Assembly: GCA_003427395.1 (NCBI GenBank)
Contig: BFEA01000286.1
Location: forward strand, 222,786-254,481
From: Chara braunii
Lineage: Eukaryota > Streptophyta > Charophyceae > Charales > Characeae
Length of the DNA: 31,696 nt
Direction: 5' to 3'
The position numbers and the translations under genes were made by a program. Numbering within the stretch: the first letter of the stretch is position 1; every line of letters starts with the position of its first letter. Below, piece after piece: positions 1 through 10,701 of this stretch. The notes under the pieces were generated by a model. The model was given only the letters and a program-made list of their open reading frames with translations, made no database searches and had not been told where the DNA came from.

Positions 1-1040
1 CGGACCCCCTTCGCGCTTCGGGGGAGCGAGGGGTGCGTCTCGCCTTGTCCCCCTGCCCCCCCCCCCCGGCTGCAGTGCGAAGGGGGTCCGGCGTTCCCGG
101 AACGCCGGACCCCCTTCGCTCCCGCGCTTCGGGGGAGCGAGGGGTGCGTCTCGCCTTGTTCCCCCCCCTCCCGCAGTGCAGAGGGGGTCCGGTGTTCCCT
201 TCGCGCTTCGGGGGAGCGAGGGGCACCGAGGGGGCTTGGTGTAGTGGTCATCGAGGGGATGGGGCGGACCCCCTTCATCCCCCACAGCACAAAGGGGGTC
301 CGGCGTTCCGGGAACGCCGGACCCCCTTCGTGCTATGCCCATCGTCGGATCGGATCTCGGACCCCCGTCCTCCCCCGCGCCACAAAGGGGGTCCGGCGTT
401 CCCGTCCTCCCCTGCCGCACATAGGGGGTCCGGCGTTCCGGGAACGTCAGACCCCCTTTGTGCTGTGGCCATCGAGGGGTGCGGACGGACCCACTTCTTC
501 CCCCGCAGCTCAAAGGGGGTCCGGCGTTCCCGAAACGCTGGATCCCCTTGGTGCTGTTGGCGGCGACAGGGAGGGAGGGGGGCCCTTACTCTCTGGCAGC
601 ACCGACATGGGTCCGACGGTCCGGGAACGCCGGACCCCCCTCAGTGCTGCTACAGGGAGGGGAAGGGACGGACATGAAACGCCGCGGGGTTCCGTCGAGG
701 ACGTGGGTGAGGGAGGGGTCCGACCAACTACCGTGCCGACAGGCACGCTGGTGGAGTCTGCTATTTAGGGGACGCCAGACCCGCGCACGCTATGGTCGTG
801 GAACGTCGGACGTCTAGGGAACGAGGGTCGGGGTGTCGGGGTGTCGGGCGTCTAGGGAACGTTGGACCCCTTTTCAGATTGGGTGGGGGGTCAGGCGTTC
901 TGGGCGCAAATGACCCCCTTTCATAAATGCCCGAGGGGGGCGAGCGTTCTGGGAACGCCGGATCCCCTTTCAGAAACGAGGGTCGGAGGGTTGGGCGTCT
1001 AGGGAACGCCGGACCCCTTTCCAGAAACGAGGGTCGACTC
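1..1040. repeat. GC-rich palindromic repeat array
   Basis: The segment is an irregular array of near-perfect palindromes with arm GGGTCCGGCGTTC, a 1-3 base centre and the complementary arm GAACGCCGGACCC, usually followed by CCTTCG or CTTTGTG. Full palindromes are visible at about 82-114, 294-326, 424-456, 514-546 and 609-640; half units occur near 187 and 390. From about 760 the unit changes to a form with GTCTAGGGAACG followed by GGACCCCTTTCAGAAACGAG (near 850, 950, 1000). Long apparent reading frames in all six frames here are by-products of the GC-rich repeats. The same arm recurs in the MITEs at 14886, 17424 and 26618. Confidence 0.85.
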
Positions 1041-1112
1041 CACATGCGAAGCGCTTCTGTTTGTTCCTCATTTGTTCTTTGCTTGTGCGTTTCCTTTGTT
1101 TGTGCCCTCTAG

Positions 1113-2184
1113 GTCAACCTGCTGCTTCGTCCATTCGGGCATATGGCAGGTCAAAAATCTACAACAACAAACCATGGGCTCTGGACTGGGTTGGTGGTCT
1201 GCATAGGCCTTGGTGTGGGGTCATCGTCTTCTTGAGCGACGACAATGGTGCGACGTGGTATTGCTGTGGGGGTGTTGAGAAATCTGAGAGTGCCAGGAAT
1301 ACCTACGACGGGAGGTCGTTCAGGACCTTCTTTCTTACGTCGGTTTTCGACAAGGATGGCACAAATTGGGTCAAGGAAGACAAGAAGGTCGGCTTTGACT
1401 TACGGCTCTTTCAAGGCTACGGCGTCAAGGCTTTCTCCATGAAAGCGTTTGACGTGCGCGGGGATGGCACCGAGCTTCACATGCTGACTGCGGAACAGTT
1501 CCTCAGTAGAACGAACGGCTACCGCGTCACTGGCTGCCTTCCTGTCGTTGAAAGTTCCTTGGAGCTCACCAAACCCTTGGTGAAATTCAGCAGCCCGACG
1601 GACCAACTGCCAGGCGTTGTTAAGGAGTACAGGGAAGCCTTCTCGAGGCTGCCTCTGGACCAGCAAGCCGACTGCGCTTTCATGCCCTTTGTCACGAGCT
1701 CGAGGAAATCGCGACAGACGCCATCCGCGCCGGTTGGGAAGAGGAAACAGTTGGCTGCTTGTCCAGCTCCGCCTTTGCCAGCCGCGCCGCCCTCGCCCTT
1801 GCCCACGGTGAGGGGAGATCACGATATCGCTCAATGTTCCAGCGAGGCTACGGAGTACGATGACAGAAATCTGTACGGACGCAATGCTCCGCGTGACATG
1901 CCCAGGAAGGTGCGACTGCCCTCACTGAGCGAAACGAGGAGGAAGAAGATGGGGGAAGTTGCGGTCCACGTGAAGACGATGGTGATGACGAGTATATGGA
2001 CGTTGGGGATGAGAACATGCAGGACCAAAACATGCTTGGCGATGACGACGTCGGTGTCACGTCGGAGCATGGCCCTGGCGACATCCCCACCGGTTCTGTG
2101 GGAGCGGCTGTTGGTCGGCCCTTGTCGTCCCCTGCGATATGGCATTCAGATTGCTACTCCCGGACCGCTCTCACTAAGCAGTAG
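1113..2184 (+). pseudogene. Unrecognised protein-coding fragment, probable internal/terminal exon with a frameshift
   Basis: A reading frame runs from a pyrimidine-rich tract ending in TAG at 1110-1112, a good plant-type 3' splice acceptor, so the exon probably starts at 1113 rather than at the ATG at 1061. The first 230 or so codons look like a real globular protein: they contain WALDWVGG, GVIVFLSDDNGATWYCCGG, FDLRLFQGYGVKAFSMKAFD and FSRLPLDQQADCAF, followed by a proline-rich linker near 1770-1800. Around 1890-1920 the plausible coding frame changes: the original frame runs on to a stop near 2210 with odd composition, while the frame at 1894-2184 encodes a highly acidic tail (EEEED, EDDGDDEYMDVGDEN) ending in TAG. 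This suggests a one-base indel, an assembly error or a pseudogene. I do not recognise the family; capture by the surrounding repeats is possible. Confidence 0.4.
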
Positions 2185-2212
2185 TTGTTTCACCTGGCCA
2201 TCACAGCCTTAG

Positions 2213-3490
2213 CGAGGTAGCAAGCCCTTTCCTCTCCTCTCAACAGATAATGTAGTTACTCTCCCATCACATGAAAGACAACAACACCCCACTAATGGAC
2301 CAAAAACATAGTTCCGGCGTGGGTCTCACTATCAGTTTCGAGACTAATAACCGTTTTCTTAGCCTCATCGAGGGGGTAACAACTCAAGAATGCACTTCCA
2401 CTGGGGACAAATTATACACGCCGACTAACCTCTTTTCGGAAGAACCACCTTCCATGGAAGCAGGTCACCCCATTCACCCCTGGTCCCATGCCAGACGTGA
2501 GTTTCATGCATAATCTATGTCCTCGTGGAGGGCAGTCCATACTACGCCACCAGTCTCACAGCAAACAAAGCACAATGAAAACATATATATAGAAACAGTC
2601 AAACAAACAATCATAAATGCCATACATATATATATCACATATAATTAACACATAGGCCTCTCTTCGGACTAGCCAAACCGCTATCCTAGTGCGTACTACT
2701 TCTCGAGATTCATCGATAGTTGGCCTGACAGTCCGCGAGCGACTCAAATCATCACCAACTCATAGTATCGAAAAGTCTAAGCATCACACTGGCCGCAACA
2801 CCTATCATACCATATCTCAGCCTTGGCTCAAGGAACTATTCTTACGATTAAACTGCTTGCTTCGCACTTTATCAATCATCCCCTCGTATCAACAACTTCC
2901 TCTAACACAGGGGTCACATGACTAGGGGAGACGCCCCATCTTAACTTAATTATCTTTCACGGCAGGCTTTGCACAACAATCACGTAACGAGTCAATTAGC
3001 CATGAATTCCAATAATAGGCATACTTAGCAATGCCAGCATCGCCTTGCTCATCCCTAGCCGAATCGAGCCTATAAGGCATTACCCAAACTCATCAATCAT
3101 TAAAATCAAAGAGCCTTTCAACTTCAATCAATTGCATACTAGGCAGTGCTCACATCGCATAGTCAAGGCGCTTATCGATCTCAAGCAACCCTTACTACGT
3201 CACTCAAACCCCACTCACGGAATTAACCCTCGCTTCATGCGTTATCCAATACCATATACGATCAGCCATTCCTCCTAACCCTAGTCAATAGAGCAGAAAC
3301 GGTTATTCTCCACGGATTATTAACCTGCCCGAAATCAAGGCTCGATTCCTAAGGATCCCTCAGTCCTTACGGTACTTCCAACGATAGTCAAAATATTAGC
3401 CAATCGTTCATACAAGTCTATCAAAAATTCTCATTTGCCTATTTATCGTTTCCATACCCGGATGTCGTTCAACCAGGGACAACGGTAGGC
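2213..3490. other. Gene-free AT-rich stretch, probable retroelement remains
   Basis: No reading frame here has recognisable protein character. The stretch is AT-rich, with a short TATATA run near 2580-2640. It lies on the internal side of the tRNA-Asp primer site at 3498-3516 (minus-strand element), so it may be the untranslated leader of a non-autonomous or truncated LTR element, but no gag-like frame was found. Confidence 0.4.
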
Positions 3491-3497
3491 AGCCGTT

Positions 3498-3516
3498 ATC
3501 CCCGGCAACGGCGCCA
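3498..3516 (-). other. LTR-retrotransposon primer binding site (tRNA-Asp type)
   Basis: The plus strand reads ATCCCCGGCAACGGCGCCA, matching the 3' end of plant cytosolic tRNA-Asp with the CCA that is added after transcription. The complement on the minus strand (TGGCGCCGTTGCCGGGGAT) is therefore a typical primer binding site of plant Ty3/gypsy-type elements. Including CCA argues against a tRNA gene. The element would run leftward, with its 5' LTR to the right. I could not find the usual CA terminus right next to the site, a paired LTR, or gag/pol. Confidence 0.6.
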
Positions 3517-5300
3517 CCTATCGAGCGCATCGTTCCGGCACCGCACGAGGCAGCGCGGGACCCTCCCGGCCGCGTCACACAGGAGTTGGTCGAAATCCTC
3601 ATCGCGAATATACATGGAGCTTCCGCAAGCCGCTCCGGCCGAGTGCGCCAGCCATACCTCTCGCGAGCCCCTACGACAAGACAGGGCCTACGTGAGGCAC
3701 GACTTACCTGCACCTTACGAGAGCTGTCACCTCTCTTCAGTGGGCGTATCCCCGCCGAGCTACCAGTCCGCAGTTCGAAAGCTGATCAGCTGCAATCACA
3801 GAGGTGGACCAGCCGAGGGCGTTTCTCGTTCGCTGTAGCATAGGGGGTACGCGCGGTATTACGCCTCTATCAAACCCGCACGCGAATCTGCATGTTAAGG
3901 GGCTGAAGTCCCAAACGCGACTCGTCGTCGGTCGACTAGGATGCATCCCACACACCACGCGCATATCACTCTAAGCACATAAAAACAAAAAAACACACAC
4001 ATACGTACGTACATATACAAATACAGAACGGCACAAAACAAACAACGCAACAACACTCCTAGTCCCTTAGTAATCATCCCATAACTTTCTGACGACGAAA
4101 TCAGATAGGCGTCGCGCGCGAAACCCAATATAAACCGCGCGGACGAAGGGCTAACTCATATCGACTCGCAATGCATATGTACACAAACGATCGCAATGAT
4201 GGCGTACTATGCAGTACCCATACTCATGCAGTCCTCGTTAATCCCGAGGGTCGCATTCGATACTCAAGTGTCGTCTGGCACGCGCCTTGAGGGTTAATCT
4301 TTGGACGCTGGACAACCGCCAAGTGCGGTTGAGAACCACACCCTCTCCTGCACCCTGCGGAGAGTGGGTGGTACACAAGTTCATACCTGTGGTGGCAATC
4401 GTCTATTATTGCCCTGGAGACCAGCTCCATCATGTAGGGTCTGGGGAGAAGTCAAGGGGTTTGACTTTGACGACTTCCACGGACTACGAAGTTCAACCAT
4501 AGAAATCTAAAAAACAAAGGATAACAGGGGATATCCCTCTTCTCTCAACCACAAGATCTGTTTAACCCTTACGCGTGGTCCCAGTAGGCCTCGCGAAACA
4601 CTCAAGTCATAAGTATATACATATGTAAATAAGGTTATTAATATAGGACGATCACTTCTCACAGTCACAGTGGGCCTCCTCTCAGCCATATACATATGCA
4701 TGTGAACGCAGCAGTCGCATCCGTAATCCGAACCACAAACGCACCTGCAATCACATCAAAGATTCATCCGGAAGTCAACGCACTACACGGGGTCAACTTC
4801 AACCATTCCCTGCACTCGTACCCCTCGTTTTAGCCATACAAACCTCACTCTTGTGCAACTCCCCAAAATAAATGCTCAGTACTTTTGTTGGATGACCAAT
4901 CAATAAAGTCCGAGTGAAAACACAACAAAACAGTTCAATCACAAGGCTAAAGCCTTTAGGTTGAGTGGCAGGAGTGAATTGGAGTTGAATCGTAAACCGA
5001 CGAATCGGCAACCAACCTGTTATCAGTGATAACAAAAGATGATCCTCAAGGGATCAAGCTGAATCTAATCCTGAAGTTGAATCAAACGATCAAGAGGACA
5101 TGTAACACATGACAGGTCAATGCCCCAGACTAACCCTATAAGTCCATGGAGAACAGTTTTCATATCATGATCTTTCCCAAATCATCCTAACTAACTTAAG
5201 CCTAAGTCTACCCTCAAGCAGTATCCAAAGCAAAGGTAGACCTTGGCAGAGTCTCCCCTACACAGGGTGGATCGCCAGAATCGCCACCTGTCAAAATATA
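3517..5300. other. Gene-free stretch beside the primer site; possible LTR or solo remnant
   Basis: By position this would include the 5' LTR of the minus-strand element whose primer site is at 3498-3516. No second copy was recognised by eye elsewhere in the window. Short reading frames here have no family character. A short TATATACATATG-type run occurs near 4610-4630. Confidence 0.3.
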
Positions 5301-5309
5301 ATCTAACTC

Positions 5310-5880
5310 CTCTAAATCAAGAAAATTTCGGCAGCGCTTCCCGTAGGAAAAATGTCTTTCCATAATTTATATAAACTCAAACATAAAAGCAGAAACAATC
5401 TCTAACTCTGGAAGGTCAAATTTTGTTTAACTTCCTGGATTAGTAGAAATTTTGGCAGCACTCCCTTTAAAAAGGGAGACTTCCCAGATTTATACTAAGT
5501 CAGATATAAACTCAAAAGATAACTTGAGTTCAACTTAGACAAGATTTAACTAACTCCTTAGTTTTGCAGAAATTTCGGCAGCACTCCCTCTAGAAAAGTG
5601 TTATTCCAAAATTTATACAAGGCTAAGTCCAAATTTTGAAAGCAACTTTGATTTCTCAAAGTCCAATTTTGTCTAACTCCCTGAATTAACAAAAATTTGG
5701 GCAGCACTCCCTTTAGAAAATGAAACTTTCCAAATTTTTACTAGGTCAGATATAAAGAAAGGACAATTTGAACTTGGACGAGTCAAAAATTGATGAACTC
5801 CTTGGATTTGTAAAAATTTCGGCAGCGCTTCCCGTAGAGAAAGTAGCTTGCCAAGATTTATACAAAGCCAAGTACAGAAA
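5310..5880. repeat. Five diverged tandem repeats of about 123 bases
   Basis: A conserved core AATTTCGGCAGCRCTYCC followed by TTTAGAAAA-like sequence and a TTCCAAATTTATAC-like segment appears five times. The GGCAGC part of the core starts at 5330, 5454, 5577, 5700 and 5821, giving spacings of 124, 123, 123 and 121. The copies differ at many positions, so the array is old. From general knowledge, such cores resemble repeats in the untranslated regions of plant LTR retrotransposons; that attribution is an inference. Confidence 0.85.
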
Positions 5881-6159
5881 AAACGATCCCAGAAAATACA
5901 AGAATTGACAGTGTAAAAAAAACTATCACAGAAAATGAAGGAATTGAAACCAACTCCTATAGCTCTAGCACGTGGCGAGCAACTAAAGCAACTACCTATC
6001 AAACTGAAACTCAGACCAAGTAGTAAGCTTATTCAGCCACATGCAGACCAAACCACATAGGTAAGTACTCTCGCCATCCCCAAGTCAACCTGAACAAACA
6101 ATAGTTCATAGTCCCTCAATGATTTAGCCCTTTATACCCAGCTTGTATAAGGCATAGGT

Positions 6160-7095
6160 CAGACCACCTGAACTTACAGAGCGCGCCCAGCTTAGCCAGG
6201 CCTAAAGTTAGAATACCTAAACTTATAGAGCACTTAGTCAAGTATACACAAAACAAAGGGCACAACTACTTTTCTCTTCTTTGGGCACACGACTAGACCA
6301 TTTTAGTCACCCTGAACTGTTTAAATAGCCAAGTTGTATATACCTCTCTGAACTTTAATCTTCAAGGTGGGCGTAGGACTGAGCCATTCATCTTAGAAAC
6401 AATGCTTAGCCAGCTCAAGTTACCTTCAGTTGTACTCTTAGTTGTGCTCTCTTCAAATTATGATAAGCTATAGTCAGACCATCCAATCTTATGGAACCCG
6501 TGTCTGACTATCCTATTCTTAATAAAATAATAATAACATGTAGCCAAATTATAACCATTGGGTTCCAGGATGTGCGAGGCTTTGAGTCACCCCCCCTGAA
6601 CTTACAGAAGGGTCCGTCTCTCCACCTGATTCCTTTCTCTCTGAGCCTTCCTATGTGTGGTATTGGGTCAAGCCCCCTGGACTTACAAAAGGGTCTACCC
6701 TTTGTCAGGTTCATTCCCTTAAAACGAAAGCAGGAAGAGACTGAGCCACCTGAACTTACAGAACAGCTCGACCCCCTCGTTCAGAACCAAAAGAAACTCA
6801 GAAAAGTCCAAAGAAAACAAGGGAGCTCAAGGCACCAAAACTTGTTGAGCGCCCTGAGTTCCTGAAAGTCAATCACAGTCAAACCCCTTGCAAGTCAGAG
6901 AAGTCAGGACACCTAAACTTATAGAGCGTTTTGACTCTCCACGCAACTCACAGCACTGGGTCTCCCCAAACTTATGGGGACATCCCAGCCTCCAGAGCTT
7001 CAGGCTACCTAAATTTATAGAGCAGCCTGATGCTCCATGCAAGCTAAAATAAACAAAGCGCTGGGCTTCCCCAAACTTATGGGGACCTCCCAGCC
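6160..7095. repeat. Dispersed short-motif array (core CCTGAACTTACAGAGC)
   Basis: A 16-base core, CCTRAACTTAYAGAGC, recurs at about 6167, 6216, 6595, 6676, 6749, 6912 and 7008. Two variant copies with CCCCAAACTTATGGGGAC lie near 6964 and 7070 and are short palindromes. Spacing is irregular (about 50-380 bases). The open frame at 6491-6865 runs across four copies and is best explained by the repeats rather than by a gene. Confidence 0.65.
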
Positions 7096-7129
7096 TTAAC
7101 CACCCAATCAAACCGCACACAATACTACC

Positions 7130-8706
7130 TTCCTCCCAGATGCAGTTCCTCTTTGTTCACAATCTGCTTTCAGGCAACCAACAAATCTGAAGTTGAAATT
7201 GCACACGCATTCCTTTACTTAGTCTGAGTTCAAATCCTGAAAGTTAAAACAAAATCAAAGTATAGGATTCACGCCATATACTCAGTCAACCCATAAAAAG
7301 GTATACGGCTAGGGGTTATAGTTGGTTTTATAGCGGGGGTAAGGGAATTACCACTCAGTTCCCTGCCTCCAGGACTTCTCCTGAGTCCTGGCAGAGCTCC
7401 CGCAATCGGTGGGGCCAACCTCCTACAGAGGCCTTGGCGCGGATTACGGGTTGCAATCCCGCCTACCGCCTTCCTCTCAGAACCAATAGACTAGACTTAG
7501 AATCAGAATGGAAGAAGGAGTAAAGTTAGTCTCTCAAGATACCAGAGAGGTACTCTCAGACTCGTGTGAGAGGGCCTTGATACCTTCACTCGCCTGAGGG
7601 CCCCGCAATGGCCGCCAGAATATGCCGCAACCATCAGTCGAACTGAAGTTGGACCACTGAAATAGTCCCTCCTGACGAACCTCTAGATCGTAGCGGTAAT
7701 CTCCTCACAAAGCCCGATCTCTCCCACCCCGTAGCATGCCACAACACAGTCCACTATACCTAAAGGCGCGACAGTCAACAGATTGCCTTGAGCCTTGAAG
7801 CTAGCTAGCAAACCAAGTGCATTAGCAAGGCTCGAAGGCCATATGCCCAGTCGCAGCCCTTCATCCAACTGATTGTGCACAGTTAGCCCCCTCACCCCCG
7901 TCCGTCTTCACGCATTCATGCAGGCTTGTTCCAACTGTGCACGGTAGTACGTACCCATGCCTGCCTCGACGCCTTGCTAGCTTCGATGCAGTAGGCCCGG
8001 GTTGCCCTCTCTCTCTCTCTGCACCTGGCCAGCTATTTGGCCAGGCTCATTCGCCATCTCGTTCAGCTTCCTTGTCTGACTGCAGCTCCGCTCCTCGCTG
8101 TTCCGAGCAATGGGATGGGCGCCAACTGAGCAACCTGTCGTCCGAGCTTAGTAGGCTGCGCGCCTAGGTAAGCAAGCACCCTTCCCCCCCTTACGGCAGG
8201 CCCCCGCCTTCCCAACACTACTCCCGCTAGTACATAGCCAGGTACACGGGTCATCGTGGGTACACTCGGGGAGGAGGGAGGGAGCTTCCCTCAGACAGGC
8301 GGAGCGACGCACCGGCCAACAGGTAAGTCTTCGTCCTTGCCACCTACCCGCAGCATCCCCCTCGCTCTCCCACCGTTTTCCTGCTCCCCCTCCTCCTTAT
8401 GCTTCTCGAATGTATCGGACCCCGAACAGCGCCAGATTCATTCATTTATTCTTCTTTCCTCTCCTCCACTGTTGACTTCCCCGCACAATCCTTTCTACTC
8501 TTCACTCCTTCTCTACTAACTTACTCGCCAAACTAACAACACCAAGCGGATCGCACCGCTCCTAAACCCCAAGCTCACAACCTGGCTCGCCCGATTCCGT
8601 AAGGAATCGAGCTTACTACATGCTTCGCCACATGCCATAGCCGATGCCCCGCCGACTTCCCGCGCACCACCTTTCCTATTTAACTCTGACTTTGCTCACT
8701 TTCTAC
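7130..8706. other. Gene-free stretch, nothing recognised
   Basis: Several reading frames of 60-90 codons occur on both strands, but none has a recognisable domain, a consistent codon pattern or a neighbouring splice structure. A short CT run lies at about 8010-8022. The right edge is set by the TA target duplication of the transposon at 8709. Confidence 0.5.
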
Positions 8707-8810
8707 TACTCCTTTGACCAGGTAAGTTAGATACATACTGCCGCTATTTGGACATATCGTGAACCGAAATGGGCAGGCCCTACCAGGTTCCCGCCCAAAA
8801 CAATACCGTA

Positions 8811-9068
8811 TTGGAGTTTTTTTTAATCGAATTAGGTGAACGCGTAGAAGTTAGAGCAACGACGAACCGATTTGGAATTTCAAGAAGCTTCTTGGACCGG
8901 TAGATTGAAATTGGATTTTTTTTTTTATCAAATTAGGTGAACCCGTCGAAGTTGGAGAAACGGCGAACCGATTTGGAATTTTGTGGAAGCTTCTTGAACC
9001 GGTAGAATTGGAATCTGCCACGTAGTCGAAGCGTTTTAGATTCTTGTAGAAGCTTCTTGGACCGGTAG
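8811..9068. repeat. Left sub-terminal tandem repeats of the transposon
   Basis: A unit of about 99 bases starting TTGGA, with a T-run, then TTAGGTGAAC and ending GAAGCTTCTTGGACCGGTAG, occurs at 8811 and again at 8910. A third partial copy of its end, GAAGCTTCTTGGACCGGTAG, lies at about 9049-9068. Sub-terminal repeats such as these can be transposase binding sites; that role is an inference. Confidence 0.8.
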
Positions 9069-9331
9069 TTCTAAATTGGACATCGCGTGAACCGATATGG
9101 ACAGGTATTATAGAAACTTGGACAGACCCACTATGCCCTTCGTCAAAGGACTGAACGATTTAGACTGACGAGCGCATAAATTGGTGGGCCCCACAGAAAC
9201 TCGTGTATCGCTCACGTGTGCTACCTGCATCCATCACCATGCATTCACTTCCGTCGAGCATCGAACCACTGGCCTTGTGCGGTCACGATTGTGCGTTCGC
9301 GTGCCTTGTGCGTTCACGTGCCCAATACAGT

Positions 9332-10399
9332 ATGCCCGCTAGAGGCAGGAGAGGCAGGTACAACCGCATTGACGATGTTCAGAGGCGAAAGATCATCGAG
9401 TCTATCTTCGTTGAGGGCAAAACGATTGCAGAGACTGCAGTACGCTATGGCTTTCCACGCAGTACTGTGCACAACATCGTTATCGCGTTCGAGGCTTATG
9501 GCTCAGAGACGACCAAGAGAAGAGGAGGGAATGTGTTTCCTGTTATCAGCGAACAACATATTCAATGGCTCCAGCAACAGCTGGATTTGAATCCAAGCTG
9601 CACGATCCTGGAGCTTTGCGACAAACTCAATGCAGAGTTTGAGTTCCGACGGCCAGTTACACTGTCCACTGTCTCTCGAGCCGTTCGTGGCCAAGCAGGT
9701 TACTCCTTGAAGCTGCTTCACAGGGAGCCTGTTGATTACAACTGCGAAGAAAGATTACGGGAACGACAAGAATGAACACGGGGAGTGATGGAGATGGGTA
9801 TATCTATGCTCAATGCAGTGTATGTAGATGAGGTAGGATTCAATCTTCATCTCACTCGGAGGTTTGGAAGAGCGCGGCGAGGTGAAAGGGCAGTGGAAGT
9901 TAGAGCTACACAGAGGGGTAGAAATTTGTCCTTGGTTGTTGCGCTTGGAATAGATGGCTTGATAGCTACTGAAATCAGGGTAGGCGCGTTCAATGCTGAC
10001 ACGTACCTAGATTTCATAGAGAAGAAACTCCTACCTGCCTTGGACCAATCCAAGGCGATCATCATGGACAATGTTCCATTTCATCGTAGTGGGGATGTGC
10101 AGAGGGCGATAGAGGAAGCTGGGCACACTTGTCTTTACCTTCCTCCGTACTCCCCTTTCTTGAATGCAGCAGAATGGGTCTTCGGCAATGTCAAGAGCCG
10201 CGTTTGTCGTGAGGAACTTGGGGGGCAGGGGAATCTGATTGATGCAATCAACCGGGGTCTTTTGCGGATCACTGACGAGATGTGCCAAGGATGGATTAGA
10301 GAGGTGACACGAAACTTCGACAAAGCTAATCGGGGCGAAGTTCTAGGTCGACAGTTTACGGGTGCAGCAGGCTGTGATTCGGGAGCATCAGGCCCGTGA
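9332..10399 (+). pseudogene. Tc1/mariner-superfamily DDE transposase, one premature stop
   Basis: The frame opens upstream at an ATG at 9203, but the protein-like part begins at the ATG at 9332 (MPARGRRGRYNRIDD). Residues about 18-55 form a helix-turn-helix (KTIAETAVRYGFPRSTVHNI) that would bind the inverted ends. A DDE catalytic core follows: D166 in YVDEVGFN, D246 in IIMDNVPFH and E281 in FLNAAEWVF after the YLPPYSPFLN motif. The last two acidic residues are 34 residues apart, a DD34E arrangement within the IS630/Tc1/mariner group. Length is about 355 codons, normal for the family. Codon 148 is TGA (9773-9775); both sides are in the same frame, so one base change explains the break. A CGA to TGA change at a methylated CpG is plausible. 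All catalytic residues are retained. Confidence 0.9.
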
Positions 10400-10578
10400 T
10401 TCAGACGCATGTGACTAACATGCAAAATCGTTTCACTAAATTGATATCTTTGTTTGTCCCGATGGTGTCCACAGAATCTCAAATCGGTTGACTGCTGTAC
10501 GAAATGGGGTTTCGGTAATACTAATTTGTTAAATCAATCTGCCTAACTCTGTCATGCGTCCAAACTGTTAAATCATTC

Positions 10579-10701
10579 TGTCCAAAATGGTCATCATTTA
10601 TCCCAACCTATATCCAATATGTCCAAAATGCTCATCGTTTATCCCAACCTAAATCTGATGTGTCCAAAATGCTCATCACTTATCCCAACCTGTATCGACT
10701 A
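10579..10701. repeat. Right sub-terminal 41-base tandem repeats of the transposon
   Basis: Three copies of a 41-base unit starting TGTCCAAAATG, with TTATCCCAACCT inside, begin at 10579, 10620 and 10661. They lie between the transposase stop and the right inverted end. Confidence 0.85.

Noticed and set aside
33-817. Overlapping frames of up to 214 codons in the opening array
   Set aside because: They are open on both strands and in several frames, are translations of the same palindrome (GVRRSRNAG-, GGPAF-type repeats), and have no domain.
5310-5880. CRISPR-like array
   Set aside because: The repeats are diverged over a 123-base period, and the context is eukaryotic retroelement debris.
7425-7475. 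Possible tRNA T-arm near GGGTTGCAATCCC
   Set aside because: No A box or acceptor stem could be matched on either strand, so it is not supported as a tRNA gene.
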